Source: Fimenecus sp045613065
GTDB lineage: Bacteria > Bacillota > Clostridia > Oscillospirales > Acutalibacteraceae
Reading direction: 5' to 3'
Assembly (NCBI GenBank): GCA_045613065.1
Contig: JAZLAH010000043.1
Span: forward strand, 1-22,626
DNA: 22,626 nucleotides
The translations under genes were made by a program, and so were the position numbers. Shown in pieces: positions 5,805 to 13,781 of this stretch (positions are counted from its first letter, which is position 1; each line of letters starts with the position of its first letter). The notes below the pieces were generated by a model, which had not been told where the DNA came from, did no database searches, and was given only the letters and a program-made list of their open reading frames with translations.

Positions 5805-7160
5805 TTACTTTGTTCGAAGCCCTTTTGGATAGTGGTTTTTTGCTCTGCCATTTGAAACTTTTACGCCACCGACTGTGTAGCCATCAACAAGGACTACTGC
5901 CCAACCGTTTGCACAATCCGTATTGAATTCTTCACCGTGAAGATACTTCTTGATTTCGTCACTTTCAGCTGTCAATTCGATTTTCCTTTTGAAATCCTTA
6001 CCCATAGCCATAAAAAACTGATGATGTGGTTGGATATAATTTTTACGAATTTCACCGATTGTCACGCCACAAGAAAATGCACTTCCCTTTCTTATTGGGA
6101 AATCAGATGTGAAATAAACAGGATTCCCATTATACATCAACACATTATCCACATCATACTCAACGAGGGTGTCGTTGAGGAAGGCAATCACCGTTTTATC
6201 GATTTTTTCGTTTTTGCTTTCTATTCTTGAGATGTTTCCATAACCCTCATTTGTATTATGAAGCACAGCAACATACTGACCTTCGCCTTTTGTCTTATGA
6301 GAATAACAACGTCTTGTATAATGTATATTTTCGCATTTGCATCCATTAAAATTTATTCCGTCTGCAGTGTTTTCTCTTACTATTTCCGTTACAGGAATTA
6401 TTTCAAACTCAGGATGTCGTTCTATAAACGCATCAACAGTCATTTCATTTTCTTCCAATGAAAATGTACAGGTTGAATAGACTATATATCCACCTTGTTT
6501 AAGCATTTTTACCGCACAATCGAGAATTTCAGCCTGTCTCTCTGCACACATCAGGACATTTTCAGGAGTCCACTCGTCAATTGCAATATCTTCTTTACGG
6601 AACATTCCTTCACCTGAACAAGGTGCATCAACCATAATCATATCAAAGGTTTCAGGAAACTCTTTTGACAACTTCTGTGGATGCATACAGGTTGTAACAG
6701 TATTTTTAAAACCCATTCGTTCCATATTTCCAGTTAAGATTTTGCATCTTGATGGAACGATTTCATTTAAAACGAGAACACCATTTTCACCTAATTTATT
6801 CTTTATTTGGCTACTTTTCCCACCAGGTGCAGCACACAAATCGAGAACTTTCCAATCAGGCTGAATGTCGATACTTTCAACAGGAACCATTGCAGCAGGT
6901 TCTTGAATATAAAACATTCCTGCATGATGATATGGATGATTTCCAATACCATCATAGTTAAAATAAAAACCGTTTTCCACATATGGAATTTTATCATTTG
7001 AAAATATGTTCAGTTTTTGAAAATCTTCAAGAGAAATTTTATCCGTATTTACACGGAACGCTCTTACAGGCTTTTCATCATATGACTTTAAAAAGTCATC
7101 ATACTCATCACCTAAGAGATTTTTCATTCTCTCTGTAAATTCTGATGGTAATTGTTTCAT
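5805..7160 (-). CDS. rsmF: rRNA (cytosine-C5)-methyltransferase, RsmF/NOP2-Sun family
   Basis: An S-adenosylmethionine-dependent enzyme that makes 5-methylcytosine in ribosomal RNA, 451 residues. The Rossmann core shows motif I VLDLCAAPGGKSSQI (about 105-119), motif IV DAPCSGEGMFRK (C181 region) and motif VI YSTCTFSLEENE. C231 is the catalytic nucleophile and C181 the releasing Cys typical of the RsmB/RsmF group. The N-terminal RVNT block and a C-terminal RsmF-type extension ending NGRAKNHYPKGLR (RNA-binding, PUA-like) favour RsmF/YebU over RsmB. The exact target cytosine cannot be assigned from sequence. The ATG at 7160 overlaps the rsmE stop by one base (TAATG), so the two are translationally coupled. 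Confidence 0.93.
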   Translation of the reverse strand: MKQLPSEFTERMKNLLGDEYDDFLKSYDEKPVRAFRVNTDKISLEDFQKLNIFSNDKIPYVENGFYFNYDGIGNHPYHHAGMFYIQEPAAMVPVESIDIQPDWKVLDLCAAPGGKSSQIKNKLGENGVLVLNEIVPSRCKILTGNMERMGFKNTVTTCMHPQKLSKEFPETFDMIMVDAPCSGEGMFRKEDIAIDEWTPENVLMCAERQAEILDCAVKMLKQGGYIVYSTCTFSLEENEMTVDAFIERHPEFEIIPVTEIVRENTADGINFNGCKCENIHYTRRCYSHKTKGEGQYVAVLHNTNEGYGNISRIESKNEKIDKTVIAFLNDTLVEYDVDNVLMYNGNPVYFTSDFPIRKGSAFSCGVTIGEIRKNYIQPHHQFFMAMGKDFKRKIELTAESDEIKKYLHGEEFNTDCANGWAVVLVDGYTVGGVKVSNGRAKNHYPKGLRTK

Positions 7161-7909
7161 TATTCATCACCTAAATACATTTCAGCATATAACATACACA
7201 TTGATACAGATGTAATTGCAGCAGTTTCAGTACGAAGAATTCGTTTGCCTAAGGAAACCACTTTTCCTCCGTTTTCCAAGGCAAGATCAACTTCTTTTTC
7301 GTCAAATCCGCCCTCAGGACCGATTAAAATGCCTACTGACATTCCACTTTTAAGCTGGGATAAAGCATTTTTAGTGTCTTCCATACCATTTTTACTTTCA
7401 TATGGCACTAAAAACAAGTCCATTTCCTTTGCTCTTGCCATAGCTTGTTTATATGTAACTATTTCTTTGATTTCAGGAATTGTATTTCGTTTGCTCTGTT
7501 TCGCAGCACTTTCGGAAATTGCCTGCCAACGCTGTTGCTTACTCTTTTTCTTTTTTTCGTCAATTTTTACAACACAACGATTCATTTCAACTGGAATGAT
7601 ACTCTCCACGCCCAATTCAACTGTCTTCTGGATAATCAATTCCATTTTATCACCTTTTGGTAATCCCTGAAAAAGATGAATTTTTATTGGAAGATTTGTA
7701 TCGTTATAATTTTCTTCAATTATTTTGGCAACAACTGTGTCTTCTTCAAAGCTTTCAATCTCACAAAGATTGCTGACACCATTTTCACTAACAAGAAAAG
7801 TGTCACCCACAACCATTCGCAGAACATTTTTTATATGATTAAAATCTGTTCCGCTGATAAAATAACAGTCATTTTGTCTTTGATTTTCTTTTGCAAAAAA
7901 ATTAAACAT
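7160..7909 (-). CDS. rsmE: 16S rRNA (uracil-1498-N3)-methyltransferase
   Basis: RsmE methylates U1498 of 16S rRNA in the decoding region. The protein has 249 residues, the usual length. It has an N-terminal PUA-like part with HIKNVLRMVVGD (about residues 25-36), FQGLPKGDKMELIIQK leading into the catalytic domain, and the SPOUT knot signature IGPEGGFDEKEVDLA (about 196-210) with SLGKRILRTETAAI (about 219-232). The ATG at 7909 follows an AAAGGA site. The stop overlaps the rsmF start. In many Firmicutes rsmE neighbours prmA; that gene is absent here and a lipid kinase gene lies upstream. Confidence 0.97.
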   Translation of the reverse strand: MFNFFAKENQRQNDCYFISGTDFNHIKNVLRMVVGDTFLVSENGVSNLCEIESFEEDTVVAKIIEENYNDTNLPIKIHLFQGLPKGDKMELIIQKTVELGVESIIPVEMNRCVVKIDEKKKKSKQQRWQAISESAAKQSKRNTIPEIKEIVTYKQAMARAKEMDLFLVPYESKNGMEDTKNALSQLKSGMSVGILIGPEGGFDEKEVDLALENGGKVVSLGKRILRTETAAITSVSMCMLYAEMYLGDE

Positions 7910-7935
7910 AAATATCGTCCTTTATGAATAATAAT

Positions 7936-7955
7936 GGCGGAGTCGAAACCCCGCC
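7936..7955. repeat. Small GC-rich hairpin between kinase and rsmE
   Basis: GGCGG (7936-7940) and CCGCC (7951-7955) form a short GC stem with a 10-base loop in the 54-base gap. There is no T run, so it is more likely a REP-like or mRNA-stability hairpin than a terminator. Confidence 0.45.
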
Positions 7956-7963
7956 CTACCGTC

Positions 7964-8896
7964 TTACTTTATCATATCAAGGAATGGAGAACCACGATGT
8001 ACAACAAATGTAACTTTGCTTTCAAGCATCTTAAATTCTCTTTCTGTAACATAATCGCACTCACCATCAACATTGACTGCTGCAGGAATTGCACTTTCAA
8101 CCTTAACATGTTTACATCTCTTAATTGTTGTGAAATCCCACTCAACGTGTTCGCCCTTCTTATATCTACCAAGAAGAGGAAGGAGATTAAGTGGATTACC
8201 CTGATTGAGTCCCTGAGGGAACTTAACCATTACGCACTCAATCAAACCATCATTAGGCATAGCATTTGGTGCAGCCATATATCCTCCACCGTACCAACGT
8301 GAATTACCGATATAACAGAAAAGGTAGTCGTCCTCGTCATAAAATTCTCCATCAATGGAAATTTTAAAACGATTTGTAAATTTACCGCCAAAAATAATCT
8401 TAATAGCAGAAAGAGTGTATGCTAATTCTCCACTTACAAATGGAAGTTTCTTGAAATCAGCCTGTTTTGCACAAACTTCAGAGTCAATACCCATTGCACA
8501 CTCATTGATTGAAACTTCACCATTTGCTGTTTCGATAAGGTCAAGTTTTACAGGAACACCATTTACATGGTCATCAATATTTGTATTTCTGCCAAAAAGA
8601 CGATTGAAGTCATTACCTGAACCCAAAGGAATGTTTGCAATCTCACAGTTAGGATATTTATAACATCCGTTAACTACTTCGTAAAGACAACCGTCACCAC
8701 CACAAGAGTAGAAACGAACGTGTTCACCTGTTTTTGCAACCTCTTCAGCATGTCTCATACCGTCACGAGGACCTGTTGTTCTGTAAACATAGCCATCTAA
8801 ATTATTCTTCTTTAAGTAAAGTTCTGCTGCTTCTGCAAATTTTTTCGCTTTACGTCCTTTACCTGATTTTGGATTGATAATAAAAATATGTTTCAT
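7964..8896 (-). CDS. Diacylglycerol/lipid kinase family protein (YegS/DgkB-like)
   Basis: A 310-residue member of the DAGK catalytic family, which phosphorylates diacylglycerol or related lipids at the inner membrane face. Visible motifs are the N-terminal INPKSGKG (7-14), the nucleotide-binding GGDGCLYEVVNG (66-77; family consensus GGDGT, here Cys in place of Thr), PLGSGNDFNR (90-99) and a C-terminal VNVDGEC (274-280). Candidates include DgkB (lipid salvage), YegS or BmrU, and I cannot decide among them. The start ATG at 8896 has an AAGGTGA site 7 bases upstream. The gene is 17 bases after the THUMP methyltransferase stop, so it is probably cotranscribed with it. Confidence 0.92.
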   Translation of the reverse strand: MKHIFIINPKSGKGRKAKKFAEAAELYLKKNNLDGYVYRTTGPRDGMRHAEEVAKTGEHVRFYSCGGDGCLYEVVNGCYKYPNCEIANIPLGSGNDFNRLFGRNTNIDDHVNGVPVKLDLIETANGEVSINECAMGIDSEVCAKQADFKKLPFVSGELAYTLSAIKIIFGGKFTNRFKISIDGEFYDEDDYLFCYIGNSRWYGGGYMAAPNAMPNDGLIECVMVKFPQGLNQGNPLNLLPLLGRYKKGEHVEWDFTTIKRCKHVKVESAIPAAVNVDGECDYVTEREFKMLESKVTFVVHRGSPFLDMIK

Positions 8897-8913
8897 GTCT
8901 CTGTCACCTTAAA

Positions 8914-10029
8914 TTACTTGTAATACATATAAAGTTGGCATTTAATCATACCATTATATAACTTACGTCGTTTATCTGCTTTTCTACCAAAGCATTTTTC
9001 AAATTCCTCATCCGGACTGATAATATAGTAAGCCCATCCACGTTCAGGAGTAAAGATTTTACCCATTGTTCTGTAAATTTCTTCAGCATCCTTGATTTCA
9101 AGCATTCTTTCACCATAAGGTGGATTACAGATAACTGTACCCTTTTCCGTTTTTGGTTTGAAATCCTTTAAATCCTTTTTTGAAAGGTCAATTTTCATTC
9201 CTACACCTGCTCGTCTTGCGTTCTCACGAGCAATTTCAAGTGTACGGAAATCAATATCAGAGCCGTATGCCATAAAGTCAGCATCCTGAATAACCATATC
9301 AGTTGCTCTCATTCTTTCCTGTTGCCAAACGGATGAATCTATATTTTCAAATCTCTCTGAGATAAATGAACGTTTAAGACCAGGTGCAATATTAAGTGCC
9401 TTCATAGCGCCCTCGATAAGAATTGTACCTGAACCACAAGTCACATCATAAAGAGTATGATAGTGACGAAGTCTTGCAAGTTCTGCCATAGCAGCAGCAA
9501 GGGTCTCTTTAATAGGTGCTGCATTTGAGATTGGTCGATAACCACGTTTGTGAAGTCCCACACCTGATGTATCGATAAATACTGTTACAACGTCCTTCAT
9601 AATTGAAAACTGTATCTGATGAATCGGACCTGTTTCATCAAACCAGGAAATTCTGTACTTTTCCTTTAATCTTTCAACAACTGCTTTTTTGATAATCGCC
9701 TGACAGTCACTTACTGAAAAAAGTTTTGAATTAAGAGAATAACCCTTTACCGGAAAAGCATCTACCTTACCAATCCATTCCTCCCAAGAAAGTTTTTTTA
9801 CTCCCTGAAAAAGCTGTTCAAAAGTTACTGCTCTGAACTCACCAAGACGAATCAAAATTCTTTCACTATATCTTGAGCAAATGTTAGCACGTGCAAGGAT
9901 ATTTTCATCACCCTCAAAATCAACTCTACCATTATTTGCTACAACATTCTGCGCATCCATATCACGCAATTCCTGTGCTACCAAACCCTCTAAACCTAAA
10001 AGACATGGTGCAGAAAACTTAATTAACAT
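8914..10029 (-). CDS. THUMP-domain rRNA guanine-N2 methyltransferase (RlmL/YpsC-like)
   Basis: A 371-residue class I SAM-dependent RNA methyltransferase. A THUMP RNA-binding domain covers about residues 45-155. It is followed by the UPF0020 catalytic domain with YDVTCGSGTILIEGA (194-208, SAM motif I), YGSDID (255-260) and CNPPYGERM (301-309, the NPPY motif of amino-group methyltransferases). It matches the N-terminal RlmL half of E. coli RlmKL (m2G2445 of 23S rRNA) and B. subtilis YpsC, without the RlmK half, as usual in Firmicutes. ATG at 10029 follows GGAG at 7-base spacing. It is first in an operon with the lipid kinase, rsmE and rsmF. Confidence 0.93.
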   Translation of the reverse strand: MLIKFSAPCLLGLEGLVAQELRDMDAQNVVANNGRVDFEGDENILARANICSRYSERILIRLGEFRAVTFEQLFQGVKKLSWEEWIGKVDAFPVKGYSLNSKLFSVSDCQAIIKKAVVERLKEKYRISWFDETGPIHQIQFSIMKDVVTVFIDTSGVGLHKRGYRPISNAAPIKETLAAAMAELARLRHYHTLYDVTCGSGTILIEGAMKALNIAPGLKRSFISERFENIDSSVWQQERMRATDMVIQDADFMAYGSDIDFRTLEIARENARRAGVGMKIDLSKKDLKDFKPKTEKGTVICNPPYGERMLEIKDAEEIYRTMGKIFTPERGWAYYIISPDEEFEKCFGRKADKRRKLYNGMIKCQLYMYYK

Positions 10030-10059
10030 TAAATTACTCCATTATACGTTATTAAGAAA

Positions 10060-10088
10060 AGTATAGATTATATTTTTGCAAAAGTCAA
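10060..10088 (-). promoter_or_regulatory. Sigma-A promoter of the rRNA-methyltransferase operon
   Basis: Minus strand -35 TTGACT (10083-10088), 17-base spacer, -10 TATACT (10060-10065). Start near 10053, leader about 24 bases. Two extra TATAAT-like hexamers nearby lack a properly spaced -35. Confidence 0.75.
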
Positions 10089-10108
10089 CTAAAGTGGGGC
10101 AAAAAATA

Positions 10109-10166
10109 AATATTGGACACTGTGTACCTTATCTCTCATCATTTACAAAACACCGTGTTCAATATT
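10109..10166. repeat. 58-base inverted-repeat unit in the intergenic gap
   Basis: AATATTGGACAC (10109-10120) and GTGTTCAATATT (10155-10166) are inverted repeats with one mismatch, separated by 34 bases. On the minus strand TATTTTTTG follows, so it could be a back-up terminator for the M20 gene. The layout also resembles a tiny terminal-inverted-repeat element. Confidence 0.5.
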
Positions 10167-10181
10167 CATATAACAAAATGT

Positions 10182-10227
10182 AAAAAAATGGCGTTTTAAT
10201 CAACATAAAGTTGAATAAACGCCATTT
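10182..10227 (-). terminator. Terminator of the M20 peptidase gene
   Basis: Minus strand AAATGGCGTTT (10217-10227) pairs with AAACGCCATTT (10186-10196), with an inner TCAAC/GTTGA stem, and is followed by a run of T. It lies about 10 bases after the stop codon. Confidence 0.88.
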
Positions 10228-10237
10228 ATTATATAAA

Positions 10238-11704
10238 TCAATCCTGAGTCATTTTGCGAACATATCTCTTAAAGAATGCAATTGCATCTTCACAACAAGC
10301 AATCGGAATTCTTTCGTTTGTACCATGAGTACAGAGAAGAAGTTTTGTATCTGCAACAAACGGAGCAAATCTGTAAATGTTTTCACAAACAGGCTCATAG
10401 TTATATGCATCTGTACCACCCATTACAAGGAATGGTGTAACAAGGTTTTTGTTGTTTTGTGCTTCTGCTAATTCCTTAATTGTTTGGAATGCTTTTGAAT
10501 CAGTTGGTGAAACCTTTGATGATTCTTTACCAACAAGGAATTCCACTTCGATATCCTTATTTCTTACACTGTCACGGATATGTTTTTCAACATCACTGAT
10601 TGAAACACCAGGCATTGTACGGAAATTAACAGTAACAGATGCTTTTTGTGGAAGAACATTAAACTGTGGGCTACCCTCAGCCATTGTAACGGCTGTACAA
10701 GTACGGATAAGAGAAGCTGCTGCAGGAATTTGTTTTGCTATTGCGAGAATAAGTGGTTGTAAAATTGGAGCATTCACAAGAACAACTCTCAATGGATATC
10801 CAGCATTCATACCTACTCTCTTAATAAGTTGTTTAAGGTAATCAGGCATTGTTGCTTTGAACTGATGATTTTCAATATCCTTAATAACATCAGCAAGCTT
10901 ACCAACTGCTGTATGCTTTGGTGGTTGTGATGAATGTCCACCCTTTGCATTTACGCTTACCTTATAGTTTACACTACCTTTTTCAGCAATACCAACACCT
11001 GTAAGGTTAATGTCAAGAAGCTTGCCAAGCTTAACAGGGAGAATTGCGCCACCCTCATCAAGAACTGCTTCAAGGTGAACACCCTGTTCCTTAAGATAGG
11101 CTGCAATCTGCTTTGCACCATTGTCAGGTGCTGCAACAACTTCTTCATTATGACCAAGACATATATATACAGTTCGTTTTGGTTGGAATCCTTCATTAAG
11201 CAACTCTTCCATACACTCCATAACAGCAATAAGGTGGTTTTTCATATCCATAGCGCCTCTGCCCCAGATAAATTCACCGTCATTATATCCGCTGAATGGT
11301 TCGTGTTCCCAATCCTGTTCTGTTCCTGCTGTTATAGGCACAACGTCCTGATGAGCAAGCATTGCAATACCGTCAAGACTGGGGTCAGTTCCTTCCCATT
11401 TGTAAACAAGACTTGCATCAGCAACCTTTGTCTTTGTCATATTTCTATGAACAAGAGGAATACGTTCCTCTAAAAATGCATGGAATCTGTCAAACTCTGA
11501 CCAGTCAACAAGTTCTCTGTCATAATTTGAAATTGTCTTGATTTTAATCGCATCACTTAAGTCACGACAATACTTTTCCATATCAATCATTTCAGGCAGG
11601 AGTTTTTCTGTGTCTTGTCTTTTCTCCTTGAAGAAAATTGCACGGATAAGTGTTATTACAATAAAAATGCCAAGCAACACTAAAATACAACCTAATACTT
11701 TCAT
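10238..11704 (-). CDS. Membrane-anchored M20 family zinc peptidase
   Basis: A di-zinc metallopeptidase/amidase of the M20 family (carboxypeptidase S, PM20D1, dipeptidase relatives), 488 residues. Metal and catalytic residues are all present: H118 in AHQDVVP, bridging D153 in WGRGAMDMKN, catalytic E187 with ligand E188 in LGHNEEV, D216 in VLDEGG and H460 in CTHGTNERIP. The dimerisation/lid domain lies between, with GGHSSQPP near 255-262. Residues 4-24 form one hydrophobic helix (CILVLLGIFIVITLI) followed by KEKR, so it is probably membrane-tethered; the positive charges after the helix leave the side uncertain. ATG at 11704 follows GAGGGTG. The exact substrate (peptides or N-acyl amino acids) cannot be told. 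Confidence 0.92.
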   Translation of the reverse strand: MKVLGCILVLLGIFIVITLIRAIFFKEKRQDTEKLLPEMIDMEKYCRDLSDAIKIKTISNYDRELVDWSEFDRFHAFLEERIPLVHRNMTKTKVADASLVYKWEGTDPSLDGIAMLAHQDVVPITAGTEQDWEHEPFSGYNDGEFIWGRGAMDMKNHLIAVMECMEELLNEGFQPKRTVYICLGHNEEVVAAPDNGAKQIAAYLKEQGVHLEAVLDEGGAILPVKLGKLLDINLTGVGIAEKGSVNYKVSVNAKGGHSSQPPKHTAVGKLADVIKDIENHQFKATMPDYLKQLIKRVGMNAGYPLRVVLVNAPILQPLILAIAKQIPAAASLIRTCTAVTMAEGSPQFNVLPQKASVTVNFRTMPGVSISDVEKHIRDSVRNKDIEVEFLVGKESSKVSPTDSKAFQTIKELAEAQNNKNLVTPFLVMGGTDAYNYEPVCENIYRFAPFVADTKLLLCTHGTNERIPIACCEDAIAFFKRYVRKMTQD

Positions 11705-11732
11705 TTTCTACACCCTCATATCCTAAATATGC

Positions 11733-11842
11733 TTTTAAAAAAACACGAAAATATTTTTTCTGTAACAACGAAGAAACCACAAGACATACGAGTGTATTTC
11801 GAGGATTTTTGAGGCAGTTACAGGGAAAATAGGTCGTGTTTT
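11733..11842 (-). terminator. Long two-tier inverted-repeat structure ending the his operon
   Basis: Outer arms AAAACACGA (minus strand 11834-11842) and TCGTGTTTT (11740-11748) and inner arms CTGTAAC (11817-11823) and GTTACAG (11760-11766) nest around a 50-base loop. Further T's follow the outer arm (TTTTTTT at 11737-11743), as in a terminator. The outer arm overlaps the last two bases of the hisE stop. The size and nested arms look more like an inserted repeat that also terminates transcription than like an ordinary terminator. Confidence 0.6.
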
Positions 11843-12167
11843 AAGTATTCTTATCTACTTGGTGGAATACTTTTAAATTCCCTGTCTTATTACTACGTTT
11901 ATCAAGTTCTGCCATAACATCTTCAACTGCAATTCCTTCATTTGCCATCATAACAAAAAGGTGGAAAATAAGGTCGCTGATTTCACCTACTGTTTCCTCT
12001 TTATTGCCATTTTTTGCAGCAATGATTGTTTCAGAACATTCCTCACCAACTTTTTTAAGGATTTTATCAAGTCCCTTTTCAAAAAGATAGCAAGTATATG
12101 AACCTTCTTGGTTGTTTTCTTTTCTTTCAAGTATTGTTTCGTAAAGATTTACTAATGTATCGTTCAT
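11841..12167 (-). CDS. hisE: Phosphoribosyl-ATP pyrophosphatase
   Basis: The second enzyme of histidine synthesis, which hydrolyses PR-ATP to PR-AMP and pyrophosphate. About 108 residues, an all-helical MazG-like fold. Metal-binding acidic residues are visible in KKVGEECSETIIAAKN (EExxE, about 38-53) and GEISDLIFHLFVMM (about 61-74). I chose ATG at 12167, 5 bases after AGGTGA, over the in-frame GTG at 12176. The ribosome site overlaps the hisI stop. HisE and HisI are often fused as HisIE; here they are separate adjacent genes. Last gene of the operon. Confidence 0.96.
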   Translation of the reverse strand: MNDTLVNLYETILERKENNQEGSYTCYLFEKGLDKILKKVGEECSETIIAAKNGNKEETVGEISDLIFHLFVMMANEGIAVEDVMAELDKRSNKTGNLKVFHQVDKNT

Positions 12168-12176
12168 TTCTATCAC

Positions 12177-12491
12177 CTATTTGATTTTATTAAAGAAGCA
12201 AGACTTGCTACCTGTATGACAAGCAGGACCTGTCTGCTCAACTTTTACTAATAATGTATCGTCATCACAGTCACCATGAATTGAAATTACTTTCTGAAGA
12301 TGACCTGAAGTTGCACCCTTGTTCCAAAGTTCCTGACGTGAACGGCTCCAGAACCAAGTATAACCAGTTTCAAGTGTTTTTGCCATTGATTCCTTATTCA
12401 TATACGCAAGCATAAGGATTTCTCCTGTGCTTTCCTCCTGAACTATTGCAGGAATCAAATCTGCATTTACAAAATATTTATCAAGGTTCAT
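12177..12491 (-). CDS. hisI: Phosphoribosyl-AMP cyclohydrolase
   Basis: The third step of histidine synthesis: opens the purine ring of PR-AMP. 104 residues. It shows the family core SRSRQELWNKGATSGH (49-64), HGDCDDDTLLVKVEQ with the Mg-binding acidic cluster and C75, and GPACHTGSKSCFF with C91 and C98, which with C75 make the intersubunit zinc site. The frame extends 8 codons upstream to 12515, but that part holds the AAGGAG ribosome site, so the ATG at 12491 is the start, one base after the hisA stop. Confidence 0.97.
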   Translation of the reverse strand: MNLDKYFVNADLIPAIVQEESTGEILMLAYMNKESMAKTLETGYTWFWSRSRQELWNKGATSGHLQKVISIHGDCDDDTLLVKVEQTGPACHTGSKSCFFNKIK

Positions 12492-12492
12492 A

Positions 12493-13206
12493 TTATTCAC
12501 ACTCCTTGACAGCATCAGCTAAATTAAGTGTGCCACTATAAATACTTCTGCCACAGATTGCACCATACATATTTGCATTTTTAAGGTCGATAATGTTGCT
12601 TAAATCCTTGATACCACCACTTGCAGTAATGTTACAAGAAACTGCCTCATTAAGTTTGATTAACTGTTCAAGATTTGGACCTGAAAGCATACCATCACAG
12701 TCAATATCTGTAAAGATAATATACTTTACACCAAAATCTTCCATACGCTTTGCAAGATCGATATAGTGAGTATTACTCTTTTCTGTCCAGCCTTCAGTTG
12801 CAACCATTTCGTTTTTAGCGTCAATCCCAACTGCAATTCTGTCACCAAATTCCTTACAAGCTTCCTCTACAAGTTCTGGATTTTTAAGTGCAGCAGAACC
12901 AATAATTACCCTTTCAATGCCGTTTTGAATATAGAAATCAACGTCGTTCATTGTACGGATTCCACCACCCACTTCAACCTTAAGTCCGCTGTTTTTAGCA
13001 ACATCAAGGAAAATATCGGAATTTATACGAACACCGTCAAGTGCACCATTAAGGTCAACCATATGTATCCACTCTGCACCTGCTTTTTTGAAATTAAGCG
13101 CAGTTTCCATATAACTGTCTGCTACTTTACCGGCTGTTGCAAAATCACCTTTATAAAGACGGACACATTCTTTATCTTTTATATCTATCGCTGGAAAAAT
13201 AATCAT
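12493..13206 (-). CDS. hisA: ProFAR isomerase (TIM barrel)
   Basis: The fourth enzyme of the pathway, which isomerises ProFAR to PRFAR through an Amadori rearrangement. 237 residues in a (beta-alpha)8 barrel. Catalytic acids D8 (FPAIDIKDKECVRL) and D129 (VGIDAKN) are present, with phosphate-binding EVGGGIR (about 78-84) and TASGGIKDL (about 194-202). The VRLYKGD start and ATEGW segment identify HisA rather than its paralogue HisF. I prefer ATG at 13206, which gives the usual MIIFPAID start, over an in-frame TTG at 13212. It lies 2 bases after the hisB stop, with AAGGGGA as the ribosome site. Confidence 0.96.
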   Translation of the reverse strand: MIIFPAIDIKDKECVRLYKGDFATAGKVADSYMETALNFKKAGAEWIHMVDLNGALDGVRINSDIFLDVAKNSGLKVEVGGGIRTMNDVDFYIQNGIERVIIGSAALKNPELVEEACKEFGDRIAVGIDAKNEMVATEGWTEKSNTHYIDLAKRMEDFGVKYIIFTDIDCDGMLSGPNLEQLIKLNEAVSCNITASGGIKDLSNIIDLKNANMYGAICGRSIYSGTLNLADAVKECE

Positions 13207-13208
13207 TC

Positions 13209-13781
13209 TCAAAGAGTCCCCTTTGTTGAAAGTGTTTTATCTGTTTTTTCTGTTGCAATACTCATTGCATGACCGAATGCTTTGAAAATTGCCTCAGCAA
13301 TATGGTGTGAATTATCACCATAAGGTGCTCTTAAGTGTACTGTAATCTTTGCATTGTCAGCAACTGCACGGAAAAATTCAACACACATACAATTATCAAA
13401 ATCTCCACATTTTTCCTGTGGGAAATTTGCTTCAAAAACTGTATATGCACGATTGCAGATGTCAACAGCACAGAAACCAAGTGCTTCATCCATTGGCACA
13501 AAGAAACTTCCATAACGGACAAGATTTGACTTGTCACCAAGACACTCAAAAAATGCCTGACCAAGTACAATACCTATATCCTCAACAGTGTGGTGACAAT
13601 CAACTTCAATATCACCTTTGCAAGTAACAGTTAAGCCATAACCTGCGTGAGTTGCAAATGCAGTAAGCATATGGTCAAAGAATCCCACACCTGTATCTAT
13701 CTTAACTTCTCCACCATCAAGACAAAGAGTCAAATTAATATCAGTTTCTTTTGTTTTTCTCTCAATTGTTGCAGTTCTCAT
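13209..13781 (-). CDS. hisB: Imidazoleglycerol-phosphate dehydratase
   Basis: Removes water from IGP to give imidazole-acetol phosphate. The 190-residue monofunctional form has no N-terminal histidinol-phosphatase domain, unlike E. coli HisB. The manganese-binding motifs of the two half-repeats are visible: GFFDHML (33-39), DCHHTVEDIG (61-70), the second-half Asp/Glu segment and GDNSHHIAEAIFKAFG (155-170). ATG at 13781 overlaps the hisC stop by one base (TAATG), so translation is coupled. Its product feeds HisC, encoded just upstream. Confidence 0.97.
   Translation of the reverse strand: MRTATIERKTKETDINLTLCLDGGEVKIDTGVGFFDHMLTAFATHAGYGLTVTCKGDIEVDCHHTVEDIGIVLGQAFFECLGDKSNLVRYGSFFVPMDEALGFCAVDICNRAYTVFEANFPQEKCGDFDNCMCVEFFRAVADNAKITVHLRAPYGDNSHHIAEAIFKAFGHAMSIATEKTDKTLSTKGTL

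Noticed and set aside
5582..5851. 89-codon minus-strand open frame covering tRNA-Thr
   Set aside because: It is a translation of the tRNA, its promoter and the palindromic repeat. Nothing protein-like is visible.
7152..7670. 172-codon plus-strand open frame antisense to rsmE
   Set aside because: Mirror-frame shadow of a well-supported gene, with no ribosome site or recognisable motif.
10934..11473. 179-codon plus-strand open frame antisense to the M20 gene
   Set aside because: Lies wholly opposite conserved M20 catalytic motifs. Cys/Phe/Thr-rich composition typical of antisense frames.
12493..13206. Possibility that the TIM-barrel gene is hisF, filling the missing IGP synthase
   Set aside because: The VRLYKGD start, VGIDAKN and ATEGW segments are those of HisA. 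HisF would start with a different IPCLD-type motif.
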